Assembly: GCA_020633335.1 (NCBI GenBank)
Contig: JACKDU010000002.1
Location: 248,001-312,000 of the forward strand
Reading direction: 5' to 3'
Origin: Myxococcales bacterium
GTDB lineage: Bacteria; Myxococcota_A; Polyangia; Nannocystales; Nannocystaceae
DNA length: 64,000 nucleotides
This document shows, piece by piece, positions 25,431 to 33,913 of this stretch; positions within the stretch are counted from its first letter, which is position 1, and every line of letters starts with the position of its first letter. The translations under genes and the position numbers were made by a program. The notes under the pieces were generated by a model. It did not search any database. It was not told the origin of the DNA and saw only the letters and a list, made by a program, of their open reading frames with translations.

Positions 25431-25818
25431 CGTCTGCCCAACAAGCAGACCCTTCTAGCCTAGCTCTTCGACTCGCTTGCCTGACTTCGACTGACTGACT
25501 TGGCCTGACTTCGCCTCTTCTTTTGCCGCTTGGTCTCGCTTCGCCTGGTCTCACCTGCCGCTCGCTCCTTGCCCTCTACGCACGCGCTCGCCCTACCGCT
25601 TGAGCGCGCCCGCTCCTCTGTTCGGTTCTCCTTCGCTTGATGGCTTCTCAGATCCTCCTGCGCTTGGCTTGAATCCTCTCTTGTTGGCTTATTTGGCCTT
25701 CTCTGGACTGAAATAGACGAATTGACGCGCTCCGGCGCGTTCGCATGGTCGGTGCTGAAACTTAGAACTGGGGGGGGACCCAGGACGGCTTGGTCAGCTG
25801 TCCTGGGTTCTCGTTTTT
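25431..25818 (+). ncRNA. Candidate noncoding RNA of about 390 nt
   Basis: The claim rests on a sigma54-like promoter just upstream, a strong intrinsic terminator on the same strand, and no protein frame between them. The first transcribed bases can form GTCTGC/GCAGAC with a 7-nt loop (25431-25449). The body is C/U-rich. It does not show the marks of RNase P RNA, tmRNA, 6S or SRP RNA. Myxobacteria do have a sigma54-linked small RNA (Pxr) but no similarity could be tested here. Boundaries are inferred. Confidence 0.42.
25778..25818 (+). terminator. Strong Rho-independent terminator with no protein gene upstream
   Basis: A 13-bp stem (25778-25790 with 25796-25808, one G-T pair, 5-nt loop TGGTC) is followed by TCTCGTTTTT. 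The T-run makes it plus-strand specific. The nearest plus-strand protein stop is thousands of bases away, so it must serve an untranslated transcript. Confidence 0.8.
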
Positions 25819-25931
25819 AAGGCGCGCCGGCCCGGCTCGCCGATGGCGCTCCACGGGTGGACGCGGCGCAGCGCGGCCGGCCCGGCGCGACGCCAGCTCA
25901 CGAGCCTCCGCCAGCTCGCCAGAGCGCGCCG

Positions 25932-26858
25932 CTAGTGGAGATGATCCTCGGGCTCGGCCACCCGGTCGGCGAGGCGCCAGACCTGCTCGCTGGCGACCCG
26001 CCCCTCGAGCGCAGCCTCGAGCTCGCGCCGCTCGGGGTGACCCGGGCCGATCGGCAAGCGACCGGCGTCGATGACATAGTGGGCCCGAAGCGCGCACTCG
26101 GCCCCGCCCGGGAGGGCGTGGACCGCCGGCGCCCCGCCCTCCTCGCGGACCACGTCGAGCCGCGCCTGCACGCGCCCGCCGCAGCGCGGACAGGGGACGG
26201 AGCTCCCCGCCTCCCCGCGCCAGAGGGTCAGGAAGGGCTCCGCCCGGCGGTGGCTCGCCCGGGCCTCCCGCCACCACGCGGCGTCATAGGTGAAGACCCC
26301 TGGCAGCTCACGCGGGAGGATCCCCGCCTCCCGCAGCCAGCTCGCCGAGACGTAGTAGGCCGGCGCCTGGCGCTCGTCCTGCTCGCGGGCCTCGACGAAG
26401 AGGTGGGGCCGATCGAAGTGCGGGTCGAGGCGCCACGACGCCTCGAGGGCCTCCCGCGCCGGCCCGGCCAGCCGCCAGAAGCGGTGGCCGACGACCACCC
26501 GCGTCAGGCGGTCGACGAAGACGAAGAGGACGTTGCTCAGCTTGTGCCAGGGATCGAGCGCGAGGTCGCAGACCTTGAGCTTGTCGGCGACGATCGCCCC
26601 GCCCCGCCGCCAGACGCTGACGACCTTGAGCTCGATCCGATCCTCCCAGTCGAGGCGCGGGAGGCCGTCGTGGGGATCGAGCCCGAAATGCCACTGGAGC
26701 GCGTTGCCAAAGCGCCCGCGCGAGCGGCGGGCCGTGAAGAGGCCGGCCGCCGGCGCGAGCGCGAGGCCGAGGGAGGCGTCGGCGAGGGCCTCCAGGTGAG
26801 CGCACCGAGCGAGCGGCGCGTCACGCCCGGGCGGCGGATGACGCAGCGGGAGGCGCAC
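25932..26858 (-). CDS. MutH/Sau3AI-like endonuclease with Cys-rich C-terminus
   Basis: The GTG at 26858 has GGAG five bases upstream; the product is 308 residues. RSRGRFGNALQWHFGLD followed by LDWEDRIELK aligns with Escherichia coli MutH, giving catalytic D70, E76 and K78 of the PD-(D/E)xK fold. The first MutH acid (Glu56, in LEWHLG) is Gln55 here. Downstream KLSNVLFVFVDR and VVVGHRFW also fit. The C-terminal third has a CPRCGG knuckle and a later Cys/His, a possible zinc ribbon absent from MutH. It may nick or cut DNA at GATC-like sites; no methylase, mutS or mutL is near. Family placement is good, role uncertain. Confidence 0.72.
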   Translation of the reverse strand: MRLPLRHPPPGRDAPLARCAHLEALADASLGLALAPAAGLFTARRSRGRFGNALQWHFGLDPHDGLPRLDWEDRIELKVVSVWRRGGAIVADKLKVCDLALDPWHKLSNVLFVFVDRLTRVVVGHRFWRLAGPAREALEASWRLDPHFDRPHLFVEAREQDERQAPAYYVSASWLREAGILPRELPGVFTYDAAWWREARASHRRAEPFLTLWRGEAGSSVPCPRCGGRVQARLDVVREEGGAPAVHALPGGAECALRAHYVIDAGRLPIGPGHPERRELEAALEGRVASEQVWRLADRVAEPEDHLH

Positions 26859-26900
26859 AGGGGCTCCGATCCGTGGAGGCGATCCGCCGACGCCGGCGGG

Positions 26901-27083
26901 CTACTCCGGCTTCTTCTCTTCGGGCTTGGCCTCGGCCTTCTCGTCGGCCTTCTTGTCGTCGGCCTTGTCCGCGTCGTCCGTCTTCTCGGCCTTCTCTTCC
27001 TTCTTCTTGCCCGGCTGCTCCGCGCAGGCGGCGAGGCCGATCAGGGAAAAGCCGAGGATGAACACTCCAAAGATCCGCATCAT
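26901..27083 (-). CDS. Small lipoprotein with Lys/Glu/Asp-rich tail (60 aa)
   Basis: The ATG at 27083 has AAGGAG four bases upstream (a second ATG follows at 27080). A 20-residue signal ends in the lipobox IGLAAC, and the remaining 40 residues are almost only Lys, Glu, Asp and Ala. The tail is probably disordered or a charged helix. No family is recognised. Relatives in size and make-up are common in myxobacteria. Confidence 0.75.
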   Translation of the reverse strand: MMRIFGVFILGFSLIGLAACAEQPGKKKEEKAEKTDDADKADDKKADEKAEAKPEEKKPE

Positions 27084-27146
27084 TGGTCTCCTTGTCTCCA
27101 CCCGAGGTGGGCCGTCGCCTACGCTACGGCCGAGGCCCGCGGAGCG

Positions 27147-27521
27147 TCAAGGCGCCGCCGCGGGCGCCAGCGCGGCCGGCCGCCCCCCGTCGTCGATCTG
27201 GACGTAGACCAGCTCGGCGGTGGTGACCACGACCGAGCGCCGGTGCTGCGGATCCTGGGCGACCACCCGGACCACCACGGTGATCGAGGTGCGGCCGCGG
27301 GCGGTGACGTCGCCGTAGCAGGAGACGATGTCGCCGACCCGCACGGGGTGACGAAAGATCACCTCGCGGATCGCCACCGTCACCACCTTCCCGACCCCGG
27401 CGGACTGGGCGACGATCGCCCCCGCCTGGTCGATGATGCTGAGGATCACCCCGCCAAAGATCGTGCCGTGCGCGTTGGTGTCGCGCGGCATCATCATCAC
27501 CCGGATCGCCGGCTCGTCCAT
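27147..27521 (-). CDS. Acyl-CoA thioesterase, hotdog fold (YciA/ACOT type)
   Basis: This 124-residue single hotdog domain has the YciA-type active region MPRDTNAHGTIFGGVILSII, in which the Asn-His-Gly-x-IFGG stretch and the following Asp contact the thioester. The start is the ATG at 27521, without a clear ribosome site. It hydrolyses acyl-CoA to free acid and CoA; the acyl length is unknown. The extra N-terminal open frame is a shadow of the next gene. Confidence 0.88.
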   Translation of the reverse strand: MDEPAIRVMMMPRDTNAHGTIFGGVILSIIDQAGAIVAQSAGVGKVVTVAIREVIFRHPVRVGDIVSCYGDVTARGRTSITVVVRVVAQDPQHRRSVVVTTAELVYVQIDDGGRPAALAPAAAP

Positions 27522-27577
27522 CGACGCCGGTCGTCGCAGGTCGCCGCCGCGATGTCGAGAAATCGGCGCGCGCCCGC

Positions 27578-28054
27578 TCAGCGGCCCTGCTGGGCGGCGC
27601 CGACGATCGCCGCCCGGATCGCCCGCGCGTCGGCGTAGTCCGGGCAGTAGGAGAGCGCCGGATCCTTGGCCGAGAGCGCCCGGAAGCGCCGCTCCTCGCC
27701 GCCGAAGTCGTAGGAGAGGATCACCGGCCCGCGGTAGCCGGCGTCGCGCAGCGCCCGGAGGATGAAGAGCCCCTGGTTGTCCTGGAGGAAGGCGCGCGCC
27801 CGCGCGACGTCGCCGTTGAAGCGCGCGGTCAGCGAGACGATGTCGCCGAGGAGCTCCTCGAAGGGCGTCCGATCGAAGCGCATGTCGAGGTAGACGACGT
27901 CGGGACCCATCCGCCGCGCGAGCTCGCAGGCCGCCCCGCCGCTCTTCGCCTGGGTGTAGTGGATCCCGCCGGCGACGAAGGTGCTGAGGTTGGTGATGTA
28001 CTCGTCGCCGTCCTCGACCACGAGGACCTCGATCACGGGGGCGCTGGCGCTCAC
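27578..28054 (-). CDS. Receiver-like (response-regulator) domain protein
   Basis: This 158-residue protein starts at a GTG overlapping the stop of the TPR kinase gene (GTGA), so they are coupled. VIEVLVVEDGDEYITNL is the acidic pocket strand and VVYLDMRFDRTPFEE holds the likely phospho-Asp. The chain has an insertion of some 35 residues after that strand, and the usual Lys near the end is not obvious (PVILSYDFGGEE). It may be a degenerate receiver. It is the last gene of the activator-kinase-receiver operon. Confidence 0.65.
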   Translation of the reverse strand: MSASAPVIEVLVVEDGDEYITNLSTFVAGGIHYTQAKSGGAACELARRMGPDVVYLDMRFDRTPFEELLGDIVSLTARFNGDVARARAFLQDNQGLFILRALRDAGYRGPVILSYDFGGEERRFRALSAKDPALSYCPDYADARAIRAAIVGAAQQGR

Positions 28055-31035
28055 GGGGTCTCCTCCACGGTGAAGAAGCGCAGGACGACCGCCTTCTGCC
28101 AGCCCGGCTCGGGCTCGACGGCGATCGCCCCATCGTAACGCGAGAGGAGGTCGACGGTAATCCCCATCCCGCGCTCGACGTAGCGGCCGCGGAGCATCTC
28201 GTCCGAGAGCTGCTCCGACGAGCGATCTTTGATCCGGATCGCCAGCGTCGTCAGGCCGGTGATCTCATCGCACTCGGTCACCAGGTCGACGCCGATCTGG
28301 GTCGGCGAGGGCCCGTAGAGGACGCTCGAGTGGAGCGAGTTGCGGAGGACGTTGGTCAGGATGTCCTCGAGGTCGGTGCGGAAGACCCGGATCTTCGCGC
28401 CCTCGCCGGCGACCTCGACCTCGGCGATCTGGGCCCGGGCGAATTGCGACTCGGCGGCGACCAGGCCGAAGACCTCGCGGATCATCGTCGGCGTCACGTC
28501 GACCACGCAGAGCGTCTGGATCAGCGACGAGAGGCGCTCGAAGGCCCGCCGCCCGAGCTCGTTGCCGGAGCGGGTGAGGCGCTGCGCGAGCTCGAGCTTG
28601 CGGCTCCGGAGATCGCCGCGCCCCTCCTGGATCTCGCCGAGCACCCGGAGGTCCTCGAAGGCCCGGATCATCGGCGAGAAGATCGGGTCCTTGCGCTGGA
28701 GGTTGAGGGTGACGCCGTGGGCCCGGCCGACCTTCTCGAGCTCGAGGACGTAGCCGAGGAAGCGGCCGTAGATCCCCTGATCGCGGCTCGACGACGCGAG
28801 CTCGACCTTCGCCCGCCCCTTGCGCCCGCTCCCCCCGCCGAAGAGGCGGCGGGCGACGATCGCCGCCCGGACCTCGGCGTCGGCCTCGTCGAACTCGAGC
28901 GCGCGGCCGACGTCGACCAGGAAGGCGGTGTTGTGCTTGAGGATCTCGTGGCGGATAAGCGAGAGGATCCGCGCGACCTCGGGGAAGCTCTTGGGGGCGC
29001 GCGCGAGGAGCTGGTCGAGCGAGGCCCCGCGGAGGCGGCGGAAGATCAGGACGCCGAGGATCGTCAGGAGGCTGAGGAGGACGCCGCCGGCGACCAGGTA
29101 GATCCGGGTGAAGAGCGTGTCCATCGCCCCGCGGAGGAGGAGCGCGCGGTCGTAGAAGAGGTCGTAGGGGCCGGCCTCGGAGATGTAGAGGTCGAGCTGG
29201 GCGGCCGCCTCGCGGAGCTCGTTCTCCTCCCAGAGGAGCGACGCGAGGTGGAAGCGGGCGTTGCGGGAGCCGAGCTCGGCCGCCCGCCGGAGGTGGGCGC
29301 TCGCCTCCTCGGGGAGCTCCGAGCGCAGGAGGATCCCGAGGCGCTCGTGGACGTCGACCTGATCGGCGTCCTTGCCGAGGCTCTCCTCCCAGAAGAGGCG
29401 GGCGTCGCCGGGGCGGCCGTCGGCGTAGGCGACCATCGCCAGCTCGTTGAGCACCTGGGGCTCATCGGGGTACTTGCGGCGCGCCTCCTCGAGGATCCGC
29501 TCGGCCTGATCCCAGTCGTCGTCGTCCTCGTGGCGGAGGTAGGCCTCGTTGATCATCCGCTGGAGGCCGGGATCGAGGCGCCGGAGGTCGGTCGGCGGCT
29601 GGATCTCAAAGAGCGGATCCTCGACCCGGAGCTCGTGGCTGAGGTTCTTGAGCGCGGTCTGGGCGCGCTCGCGCTCGGGGTCGTCGTCGGCCGCGTTCTG
29701 GAGGAAGAGCTCGTAGTGGCGGCGCGCGAGGTCGCGGTCGGAGCGGGCGTAGAGCTCGCCGAGGAGGAGGTGGAGGTTGTTGAGATCGGGGCGGAGGACC
29801 AGCGCGCGCTTGAGGTGATCGATCGCCGCGGCGTCCTCGGCCCCGGCGAACTCCTTCTTGTAGAGGAGGCCGAGGGCGATGTGCGCCTCGTAGTCGTAGC
29901 GATCCATCCGGACCGCGAGCTTGAGCTCCTCGACCGCGTCGGTGAATCGGCGGTTGCGGGCGTGGACCAGGCCGAGCGCGTAGTGGGCCTTGGGGAACCA
30001 GGGCGCGTCCTCGACCGCCTTGCGGAGCTCGGCCTCCGCGAGCCCGAGGTCGCCGCGGCGGAGCGCCGCGTCGGCGATCTGATAGCTCGCCTCGGCCTCG
30101 GCGGAGGGCCGCCCGCCCTGCTCCTTCTCGAGGCGCGCGAGCTCGACCTCGAGCTGGAGCTCGCCGACCACCCGCTCGGCCTCGGCCGCCTCCGGCACCC
30201 CGGGGTAGCCCTCGATGAGCTCCTGGAAGACCGCGATCGCCTCGGCGAGGTCGCCGCGGGCGCGGTAGAGCTCGGCCTGGAGGCGGAGCGCCGCGACCTT
30301 GGGGCGGCGGCCGAAGGTGACGCACTCCTCGCGGTAGCGCTCGAGCTGCTGGAGCGCGGCATCGCGGAGGTCGCCGGCCTCGCGCCCGGGGCCGCTGGTC
30401 TCGGCCTCGGCCGCGTAGATCGCCGCGACCATGTAGCGGATCTCGGGCGGCCGGTTGGGCGAGCGCGGATCCTCCTCGGCGAGCTCGCGGGCGAGGTCCA
30501 TCCGGTCGCGGCGGTAGCGGTCGCCGCAGAGCGACATCCACTCGAGGACGGTCGAGCGCTCCTCGCTCCAGAGGCCGAGCGGATCGTAGAGGCGGAGGAG
30601 GCGGAGGTCCTCGATCGCCCGCCGCGGGCACGAGCCCTCGCGGGTCCGCTTGAAGCGGAGGTGGGCGCGGCCGCGGAGCGCCCCGGGGTCGCCGGGCTGG
30701 AGGCGCAGGGCCGCGGTGTACTCGCGGATCCCGTCGTCGATCTTGCCCTCGCGTTCGAAGCGCTGGGCCCGGAAGAGGTGGAGGTCGAACTCGAGCTGGC
30801 GCTCCTCCTGGAGGCGCGCCGGATCGACCTCGACGCCGCCGGTCGTCCCCTCCCCTGGCTCGCCGAGCCCGGGCGGCCGCGGGAGGCCGAGGGCGCCCGG
30901 CGTCGGTGTCGGCTCGGTCTCCGGCGGCGCCGCGGAAGCTGGCCGATCGACCAGGTGCAGGAGAGCGACGAGCGCGAGCCCTGCCCCCCCGCGCGCGCCC
31001 CCGCGGCCGCGCGCCCCGCGACGGAGCCGCCTCAC
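28051..31035 (-). CDS. TPR-rich membrane histidine kinase
   Basis: This 994-residue protein has a signal peptide (1-36), then about 600 residues of periplasmic TPR-like helices. One TM helix (VAGGVLLSLLTILGVLIF, near 643-663) leads to a cytoplasmic kinase. A possible H-box is RHEILKHNTAFL with H696. The HATPase part has the N-box NVLRNSLHSS and G-box GMGITVDLL. The order of outside TPR sensor and inside kinase suggests it reads an envelope protein or peptide. It lies four bases after the sigma54 activator gene and overlaps the receiver gene, so the three form one signalling unit. Confidence 0.82.
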   Translation of the reverse strand: MRRLRRGARGRGGARGGAGLALVALLHLVDRPASAAPPETEPTPTPGALGLPRPPGLGEPGEGTTGGVEVDPARLQEERQLEFDLHLFRAQRFEREGKIDDGIREYTAALRLQPGDPGALRGRAHLRFKRTREGSCPRRAIEDLRLLRLYDPLGLWSEERSTVLEWMSLCGDRYRRDRMDLARELAEEDPRSPNRPPEIRYMVAAIYAAEAETSGPGREAGDLRDAALQQLERYREECVTFGRRPKVAALRLQAELYRARGDLAEAIAVFQELIEGYPGVPEAAEAERVVGELQLEVELARLEKEQGGRPSAEAEASYQIADAALRRGDLGLAEAELRKAVEDAPWFPKAHYALGLVHARNRRFTDAVEELKLAVRMDRYDYEAHIALGLLYKKEFAGAEDAAAIDHLKRALVLRPDLNNLHLLLGELYARSDRDLARRHYELFLQNAADDDPERERAQTALKNLSHELRVEDPLFEIQPPTDLRRLDPGLQRMINEAYLRHEDDDDWDQAERILEEARRKYPDEPQVLNELAMVAYADGRPGDARLFWEESLGKDADQVDVHERLGILLRSELPEEASAHLRRAAELGSRNARFHLASLLWEENELREAAAQLDLYISEAGPYDLFYDRALLLRGAMDTLFTRIYLVAGGVLLSLLTILGVLIFRRLRGASLDQLLARAPKSFPEVARILSLIRHEILKHNTAFLVDVGRALEFDEADAEVRAAIVARRLFGGGSGRKGRAKVELASSSRDQGIYGRFLGYVLELEKVGRAHGVTLNLQRKDPIFSPMIRAFEDLRVLGEIQEGRGDLRSRKLELAQRLTRSGNELGRRAFERLSSLIQTLCVVDVTPTMIREVFGLVAAESQFARAQIAEVEVAGEGAKIRVFRTDLEDILTNVLRNSLHSSVLYGPSPTQIGVDLVTECDEITGLTTLAIRIKDRSSEQLSDEMLRGRYVERGMGITVDLLSRYDGAIAVEPEPGWQKAVVLRFFTVEETP

Positions 31036-31039
31036 CGCG

Positions 31040-32734
31040 CTAGTCCCCCTGCTTCCGCTTGAGCTTGCGGAGCTTGATCCCGAGCTGGTTCATCCGCAGC
31101 TGGATCTTCCGCCCGGTGTCGGCGCTGCCGAGGAGCCAGAGCCCCATCTGCCCGAGATCGCCGCCTGCCTGGCTGTAGAGGGCCTCGAGGTACTGGCGCT
31201 CGACCGCGCAGGAGACCGCGTTGAGCGACTCCTCGGCGCCCAGGCGGATCGTCACCTTGCGCCCCGGGAGGTCGTCGCTCGCGCTCGCCACCTCGCCGCG
31301 CTGCGCCCTCGCCATCGGCCGCAGGAGGTCGCTGACGGTCTTCGGCGGGATCGGCACGACGTCGGGGCGGCTCGCCTTCCCCGGATCCTCGGGCTCGATC
31401 TGCGAGGCCCGCTCGACCAGCTCGACCAGCGTGAAGGTGACGAGGTTCGAGAGGGTCATCTCGAACTGCCGGAAGTTGCCCGGCCACTCGAAGGCGCGGA
31501 GGAGCTTGAGCGAGCTCGGGTGGAAGAGGAAGTGGATCCGCCCCGGCTCGCTCCGGCTCGGCACCGACGAGCCGACGCTCACCGGCAGGAGGCCGCCGCC
31601 GCTCGGCAGCCGGAGCCCGCGCTGCTCGGCGTACTGGAGGACGAGGTCGCGGTTGTAGGCCTCGGAGGCGACCCGCCGGATGAAGAAGGTCAGGAGCTCG
31701 GCGAAGTCGTCGGAGCGCTCGGCGAGGCCCGGCAGGGTGACCGCCGTCGCCGGGTTGAGGCGCATGTAGAGATCCTCGCGGAAGCGGCCGCCGCGGACCA
31801 ACGACGCCAGATCCTCGTTGGTAGCGACCACCAGCTTGATGTCGACGCTCCGCTCCTTGACCGAGCCGACCGGCCGAAAGCTCCCCTCCTGGAGGACCAG
31901 GAGGAGCGACTTTTGGAGCTCGAGCGAGAGGTTGCCGATCTCGTCGAGGAAGAGGGTGCCGCCGTCGGCCCGCGCGAGCACGCCCTCGCGGGTCGCGGTC
32001 GCCCCGGTGTAGGCGCCCTTGATCACGCCGAAGAGGTGGGCGGCCATCAGATCGCTCGGGATCGTCGAGAGGTCGACGGCGACGAAGGGCCCCGAGCGCC
32101 CGGAGTGCGGGTGGATGTACTCGCGGACGACCAGGCTCTTGCCGGTGCCGGTCGCCCCCTGGATGATGATCGGCAGGCGACCGCGGGCGAGGATCCCGAG
32201 GCGGCGCCGGAGGCTGAGCATCGCCGGCGTCGCCCCCCAGAAGAAGGGCTCCGCCTCGGCCGGCGCGCTCTCCTGCCGGCGGGCGAGGATCCCCTCGATC
32301 TGCAGCTTGAGGGAGCGCGCGTCGAGATACTCGTCGGCGAGGAGGTAGGTGTAGTCCTCGGCGTGGAGGCGCTCGGCGTCGACCTCGAGGGGGAGGTCGT
32401 CGCGCGAGGTCATGACGATGAGCGGCAGGTCCGGGTAGTCCTGCCGGAGGCGATCGAGGATCTGCAGCCCCTGGGTCCGCCGCAGCCGCTCGATCACCCG
32501 CCGGCGATCGCCGCGGGCGAAGAGCGCCTCCTTGTCGTAGGGGAGGAGCTCGTCCTCGGCGATGTTGAAGTGGACGTCGAGGAGGACGAGGTCGATCGCC
32601 GCGCGCTGCTGCCGGAGCGCCGCCGCGGCCTCGCGGTAGTTGCGGGCAGGCGGCAAGAACTCGTGCTCCGGCATGAAGCGGCGGCAGAGCTCGAGGTAGT
32701 TGTCCTCGTCATCGATGATGAGGATCGACGACAT
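31040..32734 (-). CDS. Sigma54-dependent response regulator (receiver + AAA+)
   Basis: This 564-residue protein has a receiver domain (1-150) with acid pocket DDE (8-10) and phospho-Asp D53 in LVLLDVHFN. The AAA+ domain has Walker A GATGTGKS (193-200), the sigma54-contact loop GAYTGA (240-245, usual GAFTGA with a Tyr) and Walker B GGTLFLDEIG. The receiver holds an insert between strands, and the region after the AAA+ core is longer than usual, with no clear Fis-type helix-turn-helix except a basic end (RMNQLGIKLRKLKRK). It should activate sigma54 promoters on signal from the adjacent TPR kinase. Confidence 0.9.
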   Translation of the reverse strand: MSSILIIDDEDNYLELCRRFMPEHEFLPPARNYREAAAALRQQRAAIDLVLLDVHFNIAEDELLPYDKEALFARGDRRRVIERLRRTQGLQILDRLRQDYPDLPLIVMTSRDDLPLEVDAERLHAEDYTYLLADEYLDARSLKLQIEGILARRQESAPAEAEPFFWGATPAMLSLRRRLGILARGRLPIIIQGATGTGKSLVVREYIHPHSGRSGPFVAVDLSTIPSDLMAAHLFGVIKGAYTGATATREGVLARADGGTLFLDEIGNLSLELQKSLLLVLQEGSFRPVGSVKERSVDIKLVVATNEDLASLVRGGRFREDLYMRLNPATAVTLPGLAERSDDFAELLTFFIRRVASEAYNRDLVLQYAEQRGLRLPSGGGLLPVSVGSSVPSRSEPGRIHFLFHPSSLKLLRAFEWPGNFRQFEMTLSNLVTFTLVELVERASQIEPEDPGKASRPDVVPIPPKTVSDLLRPMARAQRGEVASASDDLPGRKVTIRLGAEESLNAVSCAVERQYLEALYSQAGGDLGQMGLWLLGSADTGRKIQLRMNQLGIKLRKLKRKQGD

Positions 32735-32808
32735 GGCGGGATCCTACGCGAGCGCGGGCCCGCGGGCCCAGCGCGCCGGAGCGTCGGAGAGCGCGCAGAC
32801 CACCGGGC

Positions 32809-33237
32809 TCAGCCCTCCTGGGCCCGCAGGAGGCGTCGGTGGAGGCGGAGGAGCTCCCCGCGGATCGCCCGCTGGGCCTCACGGATCGCCGGCCGGAGCT
32901 CGGCGATCGCCCGCCGATCGTCCTCGCGCAGGGGCGCCTCGGCCCGCCGCAGGACCGCGACGGCGGCCTCGACGGCCTCCAGCTCGGGCGCCGGCAGCGG
33001 CCGCGGGAGCTCGTCCGCGAGGCGCTCCCAGACCTCCCAGGTGGCCTCCGGGGCCCCGTCGGCGCCGCTCCGGGTGCGCAGGAGATCACGCGCGAGCGCG
33101 TCGACCAAGGAGTCCCGGAGGGGGCCGCTCCACTCCTCGTCGTCGAGGTTGGCCGACATCCACGACGAGTACTTGCCGAGGTCGTGCTTGAGGGCGGCGA
33201 CGATCTCGATCAGCGCCGACGGGTCGAGGCTGGACAT
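32809..33237 (-). CDS. Hypothetical helical protein (142 aa)
   Basis: The start at 33237 (SSLDPSALIEIVAALKHDLGK) is chosen because the longer frame overlaps the upstream gene. It is all-helical in look, rich in Arg/Glu/Ala, with the conserved-looking stretch LKHDLGKYSSWM near the start. No family is recognised. It lies 35 bp downstream of the winged-helix-like gene and 74 bp upstream of the sigma54 regulator gene on the same strand, so it may belong to that signalling operon. Confidence 0.6.
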   Translation of the reverse strand: MSSLDPSALIEIVAALKHDLGKYSSWMSANLDDEEWSGPLRDSLVDALARDLLRTRSGADGAPEATWEVWERLADELPRPLPAPELEAVEAAVAVLRRAEAPLREDDRRAIAELRPAIREAQRAIRGELLRLHRRLLRAQEG

Positions 33238-33272
33238 CGCGTCGTCCGACGAGAGCGCGCTCCGGCGGCCGA

Positions 33273-33740
33273 TCAGAGCGCCACCGGGAAGTAGCGGGTC
33301 GCGCGGGCGCGGCCGGAGCTGGCGATCCGGCCGTTCTTCTTCATCCACGTGAGGTAGCCGCGGAGCTCGATGATGTCGATGTCGATCTGCTTGGCGAGCT
33401 GGCCGATCGTCAGGGGGCCGCTGGCGACCGCCTCGAGGATCTGGCGGTAGACCCGGGCCTCGCGGCTCTCGTGGGCGTCGTCGTCGTCGACGGCGGCGCT
33501 GGTCTCGGCCCCAGCGCTGGCGCTGGCCGGCCGCGGCTCGCCGCCGACGAGGCCACGCAGCGCCTCGCCGAGCTCGCGCAGCGTCAGCTCGCGCAGCGAG
33601 GCCCCAGCGTCGCTCTTGAGGAGCTCGCGCAGGGTCATCGACGGCGGCATCCTGGCGACAGTGTTAAGGGCGGCCTTGCGCAGCAGGCTCGCACGATTCT
33701 GCTGCAATGCCGACTCAAAGAGCTGGGCAATCTCGGTCAT
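33273..33740 (-). CDS. Putative winged-helix DNA-binding protein (155 aa)
   Basis: The N-terminal half is helical (LFESALQQNRASLLRKAAL) with a linker rich in Ala/Ser/Asp. The C-terminal 60 residues have a winged-helix pattern: ILEAVASGPLTIGQLAKQI as helices 1-2, ELRGYLTWMKKNGRI as the recognition helix, and a wing ending in RYFPVAL. It starts at the ATG at 33740. A DNA-binding role is inferred from this pattern alone. It is the first gene of the downstream minus-strand cluster. Confidence 0.6.
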   Translation of the reverse strand: MTEIAQLFESALQQNRASLLRKAALNTVARMPPSMTLRELLKSDAGASLRELTLRELGEALRGLVGGEPRPASASAGAETSAAVDDDDAHESREARVYRQILEAVASGPLTIGQLAKQIDIDIIELRGYLTWMKKNGRIASSGRARATRYFPVAL

Positions 33741-33913
33741 GAGGACTAGCGCGTTGGCCAGGCGCCGAGAGCACCCGGCGCATCAACGGACTATGCCACC
33801 CCACCATTGGGGAGACAAGACGCCCGTGCGGCGCGGCATACCGCAAAAAGGCGGCGGTGCCAATGCAAAGTCAACGGCGGAAGGCGCCGGAGAAGGCCAA
33901 ACGACTCGGCCGA

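Larger units (their letters stand above)
25198..25931. other. 734-bp protein-free spacer with regulatory DNA and a candidate ncRNA
   Basis: No credible protein gene is present. The left part holds a cluster of TGACA/TGTCA half-sites (25252-25339), then a sigma54-like promoter (25404-25419). Next comes a pyrimidine-rich, lower-GC tract on the plus strand (about 25440-25720, with many CTT/TGACTT words), and finally a strong plus-strand terminator (25778-25818). The argC promoter must also lie near 25200-25300 on the minus strand. Confidence 0.7.

Noticed and set aside
25431..25818. tmRNA, RNase P RNA, 6S or SRP RNA
   Set aside because: None of the conserved cores or a tRNA-like end could be found in the segment on either strand.
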